A DNA stretch of 64,000 bases from Halalkalibacter oceani (GTDB lineage Bacteria > Bacillota > Bacilli > Bacillales > Bacillaceae_D), in NCBI RefSeq assembly GCF_040544555.1, contig NZ_JBEPKD010000004.1, positions 62,001-126,000 of the forward strand, written 5' to 3'. The first letter of the stretch is position 1, and every line of letters begins with the position of its first letter. A program made the position numbers and the translations under genes. A model generated the notes under the pieces. It did not search any database and was not told where the DNA came from. It saw nothing but the letters and a program-made list of their open reading frames with translations. Of the stretch, positions 8,394-16,752 are shown piece by piece.

Positions 8394-11390
8394 TCAATCG
8401 CGCCAGATCAAGGTCGGAAATGAAACACCTTCATCAATTTCCCATACGGCATCATCGATGGTGACTTCGTCATATCCGAGAAACTTCCAATCAGTATAAG
8501 TTTTATGGTTTTTCATCGCAGCTTCTGTCTCCACTTTAGTTCCTATTCCATTCTCCGGCTCTTGATAGTAATACGAATTTATAACTGCTTCACCTCCTCC
8601 AACAAGTCCGCCAGCAAGAGATTCAGATGCTGTGACCACACCTGCTGCGTAACTCTCAACAACCCCGTTGACTTCGTCGTTATAGCCAACGAGTCCTCCA
8701 ACCACAGTTCTACCCTTTACCGATATGTTGGCAAAGCTTTGGGAAACCTCTTCGAAGTTATGCCCGATGAGACCACCGATCCTGGCATCGCCTTCCACTG
8801 TACCCGATGAGGACACATAAGAGCGGGAGACCGACCCAAGGTTGTATCCGACAAGCCCACCAACTGAATTCCAGCCCATTACGTTGACATCGGCATAGCT
8901 CTCGGAGATGTCCCCGTTACTGACCCCTACGAGCCCTCCGACGTACTGGTTGCCTTGCACTTTATCCGTAGAGACGAAATGGGAGCGGATGACCGTTCCA
9001 GAAGTACTCCCTATAAGTCCTCCAATTAACCCATTTCCTACCACAGTCCCCGATGCCGACACATTGGATACTGTGACGCCAGTGCTAATTGTCCCTGCAA
9101 GGGCACCAGCATTGTCACTTGCATCCGACCAAACCTCTGCATTCTCCAAGTGAATATTTTTGATTTCTCCATCATTCACGTATCCAAAAAGCCCCTGATG
9201 ATCCGCATTCCTTGAAATCCTTAGGTCCGATATCGTGTGTCCGTTGCCATCGAATATTCCTTGAAAAGGTTCCGTAGTTGTTCCAATCGGAACCCAGCCC
9301 CCGGCATCCTCATAAAAGCTTAGATCCTTGGACAGCTTGATGTCTGCATTCAGTTTGTAATGCGCCGTTAAATCCTTGCTCATATTGGCGAGATGTACCG
9401 GACTTTCAATTAAAAATGGCGCCTCACTTGATCCATCTCCTCCCGCAAAGACTCGAACTTCGATTGGACGACTCAAGAGCGGAGTTGTCACTTCAGTAAT
9501 ATCCGTTGTGAAACGGAGAATGGCTCCAGTTCCTTCACCTAGCAGTGCCAGGTCATCAAAGGCAGCCATGCCGTCCTCAATTGCCGCCGTCACATTCCCC
9601 TTCAAACTGAACTCTGTTGTATCGCTGTCTTGCACTTCAACCTGAACGGTTCCGGTATTTAGACTTGTTAACGGATTACCATACTCGTCCACCACTTGAA
9701 TGATCGGCTGGTCGTCGAATACGACATTCTCCGTAACTAAGGTACTCGGCTCCTGCACCAGGATCAACCGATCCACCGCAGCCGGTTCAGGGGTCATGGT
9801 GAACGTATCCACCCCGACTCCGGACACCTCCAGCTGAATCGTCTGCTCGGCGGCATGATGCAAGCTTAGATTCCCCGATGCTCTTCCATCATGAAAGACA
9901 AGGGTTGCGGTGACCGACGCCCCAGACAACGTCGTCCCTGCAAAAGTACCGACTGTCCCATCCGGCGCAGAAGTATATCCACTTACCGTAACCTCTTTTT
10001 CCCCATCAAACGCTGTATCCAAAGTACCATCCGAACGATAGACCGCAAACTCCACGGAAATGTCCTCACCTGCCACGACGGTTTCCGGATCCGTTGTCAG
10101 CTCCATATAATCAGCTTCGATAGGGGCTGGTTTCGAACCAGAACCAGAGCCTGAACCTGAGCCTGAACCGCCACGATCACGGTCATCATTGTTCCCCATA
10201 GTGATAACTTGCAACTCACCATTATTGACCAGCTCGATGATTTCCCCATTTTCCACCAAGTATAGATAGGAATCCTTGACATTTCCGGTCACCTGCAGCT
10301 GTTCGATCACTGCCCGAACTACCCGCAGCTCGAGGTGACCTCCGTCCATTGTGACGTACTGAAAGCCATCTCCCGTCATACCTTCCGCTGCTTCCAGATT
10401 GGCCGAAGAATAGACCTCCGTTTCCGATATCGCCGTCTCTCCGATCGCCACCACACGAACCGTTCCATCCTCTTTATCAATGACAAGCAACCGTACTGTA
10501 CTGTCCTTCAGTCGGATGCTGTCGCTTCCGCCCCCGTGCAGCTGCATCGTCCCTTGCACTTTCACATTTTGCAGATCGACATCCCCTTCTCCGACCGACT
10601 TGTCAATAATCAAGTCTCCTTCTACGATCAGGTTTTGCAGTGTCGTATCCTGAGCGCTTACGATCACATCTCCGCCAATTCGCTCCGTGCCTCTTTCCGG
10701 ACCGAATGTTTCTCCGTCATCGTCCAGCTTGATATCCTGAGAAGCCTCCCATGTCGTCTTGGCCTGATCCAGCAGCACGACGGCTTCCGCTCGTGTCAAT
10801 TCACGCTCCGGCCTAAACCGTCCGTCTGGATAGCCTCCCATCAGCTGCTTCGTCGTTAATGCACCGATTGCACCTCGACTCCACTCGGCAATGTTCTTCT
10901 CATCAACGTACGTGCCGGCTTGCTCCGGTCTTGTCTCAAGCTCCAAAATCCTGTGGATCATCACTGCCGTCTCCTGGCGTGAGACCTCCTTCAACGGTCT
11001 GACAGTGTTATCTTCATATCCTTGAATATATCCGGCCGCAACCGCCCTGCCAATTTCCTCCGCATACCAATCTCCATCCTTAACATCGCTAAAGGAACCC
11101 GTCGAGCCAGTCTCAAATCCAAACACCCGATTCGTGAACACCATCCACTCCGCCCGGGTTATAGGCTGATCTGGTTTGAAAGAACCGTCCGGATAACCGT
11201 TTGCAAGCCCCTGCTCAAGCCAATGCACAATCGTTTCTTTCGCCCAATGCTGAGCATAATCGGGGCCTTCCATCGACTGGGCCTGACTTTCTTGTGTGAA
11301 ACACCCTATCACAAGGCATATAGCCATAAATAGAAATAAGATGCCTTTACCGCTGCTCCAAAGAGGGACGATTTTTTTACTTCGCTTCAA
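8394..11390 (-). CDS. SLH-anchored surface protein with Ig-like and GLUG regions (paralogue 2)
   Basis: 998 residues from a TTG start at 11390, supported by TAGGAGG 8 nt upstream. It has an N-terminal hydrophobic signal region with a VIGC sequence that fits a lipobox, as well as a possible AQA signal-peptidase I site, so lipid attachment is possible but unproven. Three SLH domains follow (about 40-90, 95-150, 155-210), then the same beta-rich segment as paralogue 1 (EGDLII, HGGGSDSI), a Gly-Ser linker near 410-425, Ig-like regions, a beta-helix entry (GSSEAPFLIESPVHL) and GLUG repeats to the end. Unlike paralogue 1 there is no Big_2 domain. Tandem paralogy with its own promoter and terminator suggests duplication and divergence. 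Probable cell-wall-bound adhesin; ligand unknown. Confidence 0.93.
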   Translation of the reverse strand: MKRSKKIVPLWSSGKGILFLFMAICLVIGCFTQESQAQSMEGPDYAQHWAKETIVHWLEQGLANGYPDGSFKPDQPITRAEWMVFTNRVFGFETGSTGSFSDVKDGDWYAEEIGRAVAAGYIQGYEDNTVRPLKEVSRQETAVMIHRILELETRPEQAGTYVDEKNIAEWSRGAIGALTTKQLMGGYPDGRFRPERELTRAEAVVLLDQAKTTWEASQDIKLDDDGETFGPERGTERIGGDVIVSAQDTTLQNLIVEGDLIIDKSVGEGDVDLQNVKVQGTMQLHGGGSDSIRLKDSTVRLLVIDKEDGTVRVVAIGETAISETEVYSSANLEAAEGMTGDGFQYVTMDGGHLELRVVRAVIEQLQVTGNVKDSYLYLVENGEIIELVNNGELQVITMGNNDDRDRGGSGSGSGSGSGSKPAPIEADYMELTTDPETVVAGEDISVEFAVYRSDGTLDTAFDGEKEVTVSGYTSAPDGTVGTFAGTTLSGASVTATLVFHDGRASGNLSLHHAAEQTIQLEVSGVGVDTFTMTPEPAAVDRLILVQEPSTLVTENVVFDDQPIIQVVDEYGNPLTSLNTGTVQVEVQDSDTTEFSLKGNVTAAIEDGMAAFDDLALLGEGTGAILRFTTDITEVTTPLLSRPIEVRVFAGGDGSSEAPFLIESPVHLANMSKDLTAHYKLNADIKLSKDLSFYEDAGGWVPIGTTTEPFQGIFDGNGHTISDLRISRNADHQGLFGYVNDGEIKNIHLENAEVWSDASDNAGALAGTISTGVTVSNVSASGTVVGNGLIGGLIGSTSGTVIRSHFVSTDKVQGNQYVGGLVGVSNGDISESYADVNVMGWNSVGGLVGYNLGSVSRSYVSSSGTVEGDARIGGLIGHNFEEVSQSFANISVKGRTVVGGLVGYNDEVNGVVESYAAGVVTASESLAGGLVGGGEAVINSYYYQEPENGIGTKVETEAAMKNHKTYTDWKFLGYDEVTIDDAVWEIDEGVSFPTLIWRD

Positions 11391-11449
11391 CTTAACAACC
11401 TCCTACCTTGCTCTCATAGGCAACAAACTGACCTTCCTCATATTCCTTC

Positions 11450-11494
11450 ATTATAGCGCCCACCTTTCGGCAAAAAGGTTAAAGGATCGTTAAA
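11450..11494 (-). promoter_or_regulatory. PhoP-like direct repeat and -10 box of SLH gene 2
   Basis: Minus strand: TTTAACG, 4 nt, TTTAACC (11494 to 11477), 21 nt, then a consensus TATAAT (11455-11450). It is the best -10 of the three matching promoters. The leader to the TTG start is about 55 nt. Confidence 0.65.
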
Positions 11495-11616
11495 GGATAT
11501 TCGTATGGTCAAACAATAGAGGAACAACTCATGATAATGAAAGGAGCTTTTATGAAAGATGAGACATGAGAGAGGGGCAGCAATTTAAAACGGAGATAAC
11601 GAACAAGAAAATCTGA

Positions 11617-11681
11617 GTGCTGCTCACGACCTAAGCTTGCAAGGCTTATCAAATACTAATTAAGCCGTTCGTGCAGCACTA
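11617..11681. other. Inverted repeat in the gap upstream of SLH gene 2
   Basis: GTGCTG..CACGA on the left pairs with TCGTG.AGCAC on the right around a loop of about 40 nt. The role is unknown. Apart from this, the promoter and the terminator below, nothing else is supported in 11495-11739. Confidence 0.3.
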
Positions 11682-11690
11682 AGTTTCCTC

Positions 11691-11732
11691 AAAAAAAAGA
11701 AACCTTGAAAGGCATGTAGCCAATCAAGGTTT
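11691..11732 (-). terminator. Rho-independent terminator of the toxin-immunity unit
   Basis: Minus strand: AAACCTTGA (11732-11724 side) pairs with TCAAGGTTT (11708-11700 side), followed by CTTTTTTTT. It lies directly downstream of the DUF2750 gene. Confidence 0.85.
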
Positions 11733-11739
11733 TTAAAAA

Positions 11740-12114
11740 TCAATATTTTTTTAACTCCTCTTCTAAATCTAAGATTAATGTATCAATATCTAATACAGCA
11801 GAGTCTACATTATTCCAAAATATTGAAGGTTTGATTCCATCTACCTTCATACCAGGTAACCATTCCTGCAAAAAGTCCTCGAGTTCTATCTGTTCTGCTT
11901 TATAATTCTTCCATTCATCAACTGCACATAAATTTGCGAATTCTTTTTTCGGCCAAAAGGGCATTAGAGGATTTCCATTATCATCTTCTGAGATTGCCCA
12001 CCCTTCATCGAACAATCCCCAAACTTCCTCAAAGTCAGCTACTTTCTTTATAAAGTATTCATACCTTTTTGAAATAGGGAGTTTACTAACTACTTCAATC
12101 TCTTTGTTACTCAA
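11740..12114 (-). CDS. DUF2750-like protein, candidate immunity protein
   Basis: 124 residues, cytosolic, no signal peptide or membrane segment. The central stretch KRYEYFIKKVADFEEVWGLF, followed by DEGWA, a D/N-rich loop and a PFWPKKEFANLC word, is typical of the DUF2750 family, whose members are often found beside polymorphic toxins. The C-terminal half is acidic and ends in a short helix rich in E, L and K. The start is 14 nt after the stop of the LXG toxin gene and a terminator follows, so the two form one transcription unit in toxin-then-immunity order. I infer that it neutralises that toxin. Base composition is AT-richer than the surrounding metabolic genes, as expected of an exchangeable cassette. 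Confidence 0.7.
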   Translation of the reverse strand: MSNKEIEVVSKLPISKRYEYFIKKVADFEEVWGLFDEGWAISEDDNGNPLMPFWPKKEFANLCAVDEWKNYKAEQIELEDFLQEWLPGMKVDGIKPSIFWNNVDSAVLDIDTLILDLEEELKKY

Positions 12115-12128
12115 TAACGTTACCTCCT

Positions 12129-13307
12129 CTATTTTATCCTCTTTCCATAGCCATCATGTTTATGCTGAGTTCTATGACTTCTTATGGTTTGAAGGTCACT
12201 ATATTCATATCCATAACCTTTTCTTGCTTCATAACCATGTCTATGTGCCAAATTATATCCTTGTGGAACTCTTATATTTTTTCTCTTTCCTAGTTTTATT
12301 TCATTTATATCACGCTTTATTTCACCTCTTAAAGCAGTAGATACTTTATCATCATTTGCAATCTCTTTAAGCCTACTTTGTTTACCCGACCTACCACGAT
12401 TATCTATACCCTTAATCCCTCTCGAAACACCCTTCACTATCGAACCACCGATAATGGCTGCGCCGGCGAGTGCTCTTTCCCAGCCCTCTAGGTGACGTCC
12501 TGTGATGGCATCCTTTCCGGTTAAGGCTTCCACGCCGGCCTTGATGTTACCGACAAATGGCAGAAAATCAAGGATAGCTGATCCTGCTTCCCGCCAGGTG
12601 GATGGACTTGAAGGAGTCTCCTGATCTGAAACGGATTCGCTTATCTGTGTCTGTAGCCACAGGTGCGAGGTGCGGTAGGTCAGCTGACCTGGTGTAAAGG
12701 AGGAAACACGTAGCTGACCTGTTCTGAACATTTGGGAGATATCGTTTATGTAGGTTGTCAGCGTTTGAATGTCTGTCTGTATTAAGTTTAAAGCTTCCGT
12801 ATGTTTATGGTCAAACCTGTATACCTGCTCGATCGTCGTGTCGGTTTCGATCCTCGCCTCATGAATGCCCTGAAGGACATGGTCATCCGAAAGCGGGGGA
12901 AGGTATAGAATATCCTGGACGCTCGTAAGAACCGCATTTGCCGTGTCGGTCAGGGAGGTGACCGTTCGCTCGAGGTTCAGCAAGCCCTGTTTGACATCTC
13001 CTGCCAGAAAATCTTCGCGGATATACTCATACAAATAAGGTTCAAGGCTTTGCAATTCTTGATCAATCTGCTGGAGTGCCAGCTGGTACTTCTGCAAGAA
13101 GTCCTTGAAAAACTGGATAAATGGTAGATGAGCAACTTGGTAGAAACTACGAATGGATTCCCCGGCCCGGCCTGTAAAAGAGGAATTCAGCGAGACGAAC
13201 GACTGGATCGTCAATTCGAGTTTGGTGAATTGGTCAGTCTGCTTATGGATCGTCTCCTGGATGTCGCTTATGGCCTGACGGAGCGTATAGGTATCGACTA
13301 CTTTCAT
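12129..13307 (-). CDS. LXG-domain polymorphic toxin with a type-8-like C-terminal domain
   Basis: 392 residues with no signal peptide. Residues 1 to about 200 are helical and match the LXG domain that targets Firmicute toxins to the type VII (Esx/Yuk) secretion system. About residues 245-290 (ILDFLPFVGNIKAGVEALTG, ending in a glycine-rich AGAAIIGG) match a pre-toxin (PT-TG) segment. The last 100 residues are basic and end in NLAHRHGYEARKGYGYEYSD followed by SHRTQHKHDGYG. This His/Arg/Tyr-rich end resembles polymorphic toxin type 8 domains, predicted RNases; that call rests on recognition only. Upstream, TTATAAT-like -10 sequences and a strong GGAGGAGG ribosome site precede the ATG. No WXG100-like chaperone or secretion gene is in the window. 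The AT-rich C-terminal third compared with the N-terminal part fits toxin-tip exchange. Confidence 0.82.
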   Translation of the reverse strand: MKVVDTYTLRQAISDIQETIHKQTDQFTKLELTIQSFVSLNSSFTGRAGESIRSFYQVAHLPFIQFFKDFLQKYQLALQQIDQELQSLEPYLYEYIREDFLAGDVKQGLLNLERTVTSLTDTANAVLTSVQDILYLPPLSDDHVLQGIHEARIETDTTIEQVYRFDHKHTEALNLIQTDIQTLTTYINDISQMFRTGQLRVSSFTPGQLTYRTSHLWLQTQISESVSDQETPSSPSTWREAGSAILDFLPFVGNIKAGVEALTGKDAITGRHLEGWERALAGAAIIGGSIVKGVSRGIKGIDNRGRSGKQSRLKEIANDDKVSTALRGEIKRDINEIKLGKRKNIRVPQGYNLAHRHGYEARKGYGYEYSDLQTIRSHRTQHKHDGYGKRIK

Positions 13308-13574
13308 TTCTCCCTCCTCCAGAAAAAGAAATTATATCCATATCTTCATTATAAAGGATAGGAAGAAATGGAGAAATAGGTTGATATACCGATAAAAAAG
13401 AGCGTATACAAATACTCATAGCACTCTCTCCGTTATGAAAAAGGAAGGGCATTTCCCCCAATTATTTCAATTTTATATAGGGGCGAGGAGTAGAGCCTCA
13501 GTAAGAGGGGGTGTTTATTACTCATAGAAATATAGTGCTTTCTTTCTACCAAACCCGTTCCGCTTCAAGCCTCT
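13308..13574. other. Gap upstream of the toxin gene
   Basis: It contains the toxin leader and possible TATAAT boxes near 13327-13360 (minus strand). I see no further gene or structured site until the element that starts at 13575. Confidence 0.4.
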
Positions 13575-13658
13575 AAGCAATGAGCATAACCTCCCCTATT
13601 GTTTTAAGCCCGTGGAGAGAGTTTCTCACAACGGGCTTGTATCGAATGAAGTCATTTC
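13575..13658 (+). repeat. Dispersed structured element, partial copy 2
   Basis: AAGCAATG (13575-13582), left loop AGCATAACC, then a hairpin AAGCCCGT/ACGGGCTT (13606-13613 with 13631-13638) and right loop GAATGAAGT followed by CATT. The first AAAGG/CCTTT hairpin is missing and the 5-bp inner stem is lost. The terminal hairpin shares its CCCGTTGTGAG-type sequence with copy 9, so these two copies are close relatives. Confidence 0.55.
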
Positions 13659-13689
13659 TGTGACAAAACTAGTTTTGTACCGGACTCAG

Positions 13690-15096
13690 TTATTTCAACA
13701 CAATCTGTGTTACGACTTCAACCTGAGATGTGTGCGGAAACATATCCACCGGCTGAACGTACTCCACCTTAAATCCTGCCTTAAGCAGCTCGTTTATATC
13801 CTTGGCGAGCGTGGATGGGTTACAGGAGACGTAGACGAGCCGCTTTGGCTTGACTTCGATGATCGTTTTCAGTAAGGCGGCGTCGCAGCCCGTTCTTGGC
13901 GGGTCGACGACGATGACGTCCGGTTTCCAGCCTTCCTTGACCCACTTCGGTAGCCATTTTTCCGCTTTGCCGACGACGTAATGGGCGTTGGTGAGGCCGT
14001 TTTTCTCGGCATTCTTGTTGGCATTGTCGATGGAATCGGCGATGACATCCATGCCGCGGATTTCTCCGGCATCCTTGGCCAGCCACATTCCGATCGTGCC
14101 GACACCGCAGTAGGCGTCCACGACCTTTTCTGTGCCGCTTAGTTGGGCCGCTTTCTTTGCTTCGTCGTACAGCTTGACCGTTTGTTCGGGGTTCAGCTGG
14201 AAAAACGCCCGGGCTGACAGCTCGAAGGAGACATCGCCCAACGTTTCCTGGATGACTTCTTCCCCGGCAAGATGGACGGTCTCCTCGCCGAAAATCAGCG
14301 ACGTTTTCTGACCATTGATGTTTTGCAGAATCGAGGTCACTTCGGGGATTCGCCGTGTGATTTCATCAAGCAGCAGCTTTTGCTTTGGCAGCTCCTTCTG
14401 CGTCGTGATCAGCACGAGCTGGATGTGCCCTGTCGCAAAGCCGACGCGGGTGACGATTGTACGCACGATTCCTTTTCGTTTTTTCTCATTATAAATTGGA
14501 ATGTGCAAGTCTTCCAGGATTTGTTTGACCTGCTCGGTGACCTTGTTCGTCGCCGGATGTTGGACCATACAGTCCGTCAGATCAATCAGCTCGTGCGAAT
14601 TCATTCCGTACAGGCCGGCAAGGACCTTTTCATTTTGTTTGCCGACTTGCAGCTGACTTTTATTGCGATAGTGCCACGGATCTTCCATGCCGATCGTTTC
14701 TTTCACATTTAATTCTTCCGGCTTCAGTCGTGTATACCGTTCGAATGCCTGCTTCACGATGTCACGCTTTTCACGCAATGTTGCCGGGTAGGCCATATGC
14801 TGAAGCTGACAGCCGCCACAGGAGTCGTAAATCGGACACGGAGGAGCAACCCGGTCCGGCGATGATTTGCGCAGCTTTTTGACCTTTGCTTCGGCAAAGC
14901 GCGGCTGCACTTTCGTCACTTCCGCCACGACTTCCTCGCCTGGCAGCGCACCGGGGACAAACACGACCCGTTTTTTAAAATAACCGACACCTTCGCCGTT
15001 GATGCCAAGCCGCTTTATTGTGAGGGGAAACCGTTGTCCCACTTCGATTTTTACTGGCTGTTCCTGCTTTGATGCTTTGTTCGTCATTGCGCTCAT
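13690..15096 (-). CDS. rlmCD: 23S rRNA (uracil-C5)-methyltransferase, RlmCD/RumA family
   Basis: 468 residues, TrmA/RumA family. An N-terminal TRAM domain (about 15-75) is followed by the 4Fe-4S cysteine set (CPIYDSCGGC near 87-96, fourth Cys near 175) and the SAM-binding methyltransferase domain. DAYCGVGTIG near 316-325 is the SAM motif, VVDPPRTGCD near 397-406 lies in the active site, and VSCNPSTLAKD near 425 holds the catalytic cysteine. In Bacillus one such enzyme methylates both U747 and U1939 of 23S rRNA. The promoter has an extended -10 (TGCTATAAT, minus strand near 15120) and is divergent from the GAF gene. Length and motifs are complete. Family is certain; exact target site follows from the Bacillus orthologue. 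Confidence 0.93.
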   Translation of the reverse strand: MSAMTNKASKQEQPVKIEVGQRFPLTIKRLGINGEGVGYFKKRVVFVPGALPGEEVVAEVTKVQPRFAEAKVKKLRKSSPDRVAPPCPIYDSCGGCQLQHMAYPATLREKRDIVKQAFERYTRLKPEELNVKETIGMEDPWHYRNKSQLQVGKQNEKVLAGLYGMNSHELIDLTDCMVQHPATNKVTEQVKQILEDLHIPIYNEKKRKGIVRTIVTRVGFATGHIQLVLITTQKELPKQKLLLDEITRRIPEVTSILQNINGQKTSLIFGEETVHLAGEEVIQETLGDVSFELSARAFFQLNPEQTVKLYDEAKKAAQLSGTEKVVDAYCGVGTIGMWLAKDAGEIRGMDVIADSIDNANKNAEKNGLTNAHYVVGKAEKWLPKWVKEGWKPDVIVVDPPRTGCDAALLKTIIEVKPKRLVYVSCNPSTLAKDINELLKAGFKVEYVQPVDMFPHTSQVEVVTQIVLK

Positions 15097-15177
15097 CTCC
15101 GTCCAAGTTTATGCGCACCCATTATAGCACATCGTTTTCCAACTTCCTAAACTTACTAGACCGAAAGAAGGTCGTTG

Positions 15178-15188
15178 TCTGCTAAAAT
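15178..15188 (+). promoter_or_regulatory. Extended -10 promoter of the GAF gene
   Basis: TGC then TAAAAT (15183-15188) with no good -35. It lies inside the longest possible reading frame of the GAF gene, which shows that the gene must start downstream, at the TTG at 15223. Confidence 0.5.
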
Positions 15189-15222
15189 AGGAGAGGAATC
15201 GAAAGCAGAGGAGAGATTACCG

Positions 15223-15585
15223 TTGTCAATACCTACAGATGTTGCATCCTTGCAAATTATGGCTCACGTCTACAAACGCGCCAGCCTCAACACCATTTTT
15301 GAGAAAACAGTGGAAAGTCTAGTTGAACAAGTTCCATACATAGATTGGGTCGGGATTTATATGTATGAAAACCTTGACCATAAGCTTGTGGCCGCTTCCG
15401 ACTTTGAAGATGACTTGAAATGGGAATGTAATGGAGAGCTGAAGTTTCCGATTACGAATTCATCTGAAGAAGAAATCGGAATGATGGTCGTCCGCAGCCG
15501 CCAGCCAATTGCTTTTGACGTCACAGACGTCAGCACTCTCGAAACAATCGCCGCCGCGATCGGACAGGAGAGCTTCTCGAATTAA
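15223..15585 (+). CDS. Small GAF-domain protein
   Basis: 120 residues from a TTG at 15223 with AGAGGAGAG about 8 nt upstream. The reading frame extends 48 nt further up, but that part overlaps the promoter. The protein is essentially one GAF domain: an initial helix, then VDWVGIYMYE-like and LKFPITNSSEEEIGMMVVRS strands typical of small stand-alone GAF proteins in Bacillus. Some relatives act as free-methionine sulfoxide reductases, but the cysteine set of that family is not evident here (one Cys, in WECNGEL), so I do not assign it. Monocistronic: the stop codon lies within a perfect terminator hairpin. Confidence 0.8.
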   Translation: MSIPTDVASLQIMAHVYKRASLNTIFEKTVESLVEQVPYIDWVGIYMYENLDHKLVAASDFEDDLKWECNGELKFPITNSSEEEIGMMVVRSRQPIAFDVTDVSTLETIAAAIGQESFSN

Positions 15586-15612
15586 GAAAAACCGTTGCGC
15601 GGTTTTTCTTAA
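15582..15612 (+). terminator. Terminator hairpin overlapping the GAF stop codon
   Basis: Perfect 13-bp inverted repeat (15582-15594 with 15600-15612), loop TTGCG. The TTTTTC run is inside the right arm. It is directly followed by copy 3 of the dispersed element. Confidence 0.65.
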
Positions 15613-15616
15613 AAGC

Positions 15617-15700
15617 GGCGTGTGGAGCCGTTACAATTACTTAAAGATGACGGAAAGCAGGGTTCTTTCCGTCATCCGCGTAACGTGCGGAGCCGACGCC
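15617..15700 (+). repeat. Dispersed structured element, copy 3
   Basis: Outer stem GGCG/CGCC (15617-15620 with 15697-15700), left loop TGTGGAGCC (15621-15629), inner stem GTTAC/GTAAC (15630-15634 with 15680-15684), terminal 12-bp hairpin GATGACGGAAAG/CTTTCCGTCATC (15646-15657 with 15665-15676), right loop GTGCGGAGCCGA. A third, weaker TGTGGAGCTGG word follows an AAAAACGC..GCGGTTTTT-like inverted repeat near 15735-15770. Stems differ in sequence from other copies while pairing is kept. Confidence 0.7.
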
Positions 15701-15836
15701 TTCCCTGAATCATCCCGCAAATACTTTCTTATGTAAAAAACGCGCAGCGGTTTTTGTGTGGAGCTGGAAAGTGGCTTGAAAATGGGCATTCAGACAGGCA
15801 TGTCACGTACAGATGCCCACCGCATCAGCTTATAAA

Positions 15837-15892
15837 AAAGACCCGATAAAGCAGAGCGCCGGCCCGGAAGCCTGCTCCTTTATCGGGTCTTT
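15837..15892. terminator. Bidirectional terminator after uxuB
   Basis: Perfect 15-bp stem (AAAGACCCGATAAAG with CTTTATCGGGTCTTT, 15837-15851 with 15878-15892) around a 26-nt loop. It ends the hexuronate operon on the minus strand. Confidence 0.7.
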
Positions 15893-15903
15893 GTCGTTGT
15901 CCG

Positions 15904-16752
15904 CTATACACCGGAATACGCTAAAAAACCGCCGTCTACCGGGACCGTAATGCCGGTGACGAAGCCGGACATGCTCTCATCGGCCAACCAGAGCAAGGTG
16001 CCCAGCAGATCCTCCGGTTTGCCGAATCGCCGCATCGGCGTGTGAGTGATTATTTTATGTGATCGCTCGGTTAATGAGCCATCTTCGTTTGTTAATAATC
16101 GTTTATTTTGCTCTGTCAGGAAAAAGCCGGGGGCAATGGCATTTACCCGTATCCCCATCTCCGCCATATGGACGGCGAGCCACTTTGTTACGTTGTCTAC
16201 ACCGGCCTTGGCCGCGCTATACGCCGGAACCTTTGTCATCGGTGAGGGCGAACTCATTGAAGACATGTTAATAATCGTTTTCCCTGATTTGTTGATCATC
16301 GTTTCAGCAAAAACCTGAGTCGGGATAATCGTCCCGATTAAATTCAAGTTGAAAACAAATTGGAAGCCTTCCGGTGTCAAATCAAAAAATGTTTTTACTT
16401 CCGGATGAGCGAGATCGTCTGCCTTTAACGTTTCATTCGTCGTCGAGCCGTCCGGGTGATTTCCTCCGGCTCCATTGATTAAAATATCGCATTCTCCAAG
16501 CTGGGCGGAAATAAGCGCCTCGGCCTTTTTCACACTTTCCAGATCAAGCACATCACATGAAACAGCAAGCGCTGTTCCGCCATTTTCCCGTATCACCTGC
16601 TCAACCGCTTTCCCTTTTTCCAGCTGACGATTTAAGATCGCGACTTTGACACCTTGTCTGCCTAATTCCTTCGCCATCGCCCCGCATAATACGCCGCTTC
16701 CTCCGGTAATCACCGCCACTTTTCCTTGTAAATTGCTATTGACCGTCAGCAT
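15904..16752 (-). CDS. uxuB: SDR-family fructuronate reductase (D-mannonate oxidoreductase)
   Basis: 282 residues, classical short-chain dehydrogenase. The glycine motif TGGSGVLCG is near residue 16, NGAGG near 93, the catalytic Tyr-Lys in YSAAKAG near 178, and a C-terminal PVDGGFLAYSGV end is typical of SDRs. It reduces D-fructuronate to D-mannonate with NAD(P)H, as the Bacillus SDR-type UxuB does (unlike the polyol-dehydrogenase type of E. coli). The ATG overlaps the end of uxuA by 17 nt and has AAGGAGG 6 nt upstream, so the two are translationally coupled. Last gene of the hexuronate operon before a terminator. The assignment rests on family plus the uxaC-uxuA-uxuB gene order. Confidence 0.87.
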   Translation of the reverse strand: MLTVNSNLQGKVAVITGGSGVLCGAMAKELGRQGVKVAILNRQLEKGKAVEQVIRENGGTALAVSCDVLDLESVKKAEALISAQLGECDILINGAGGNHPDGSTTNETLKADDLAHPEVKTFFDLTPEGFQFVFNLNLIGTIIPTQVFAETMINKSGKTIINMSSMSSPSPMTKVPAYSAAKAGVDNVTKWLAVHMAEMGIRVNAIAPGFFLTEQNKRLLTNEDGSLTERSHKIITHTPMRRFGKPEDLLGTLLWLADESMSGFVTGITVPVDGGFLAYSGV

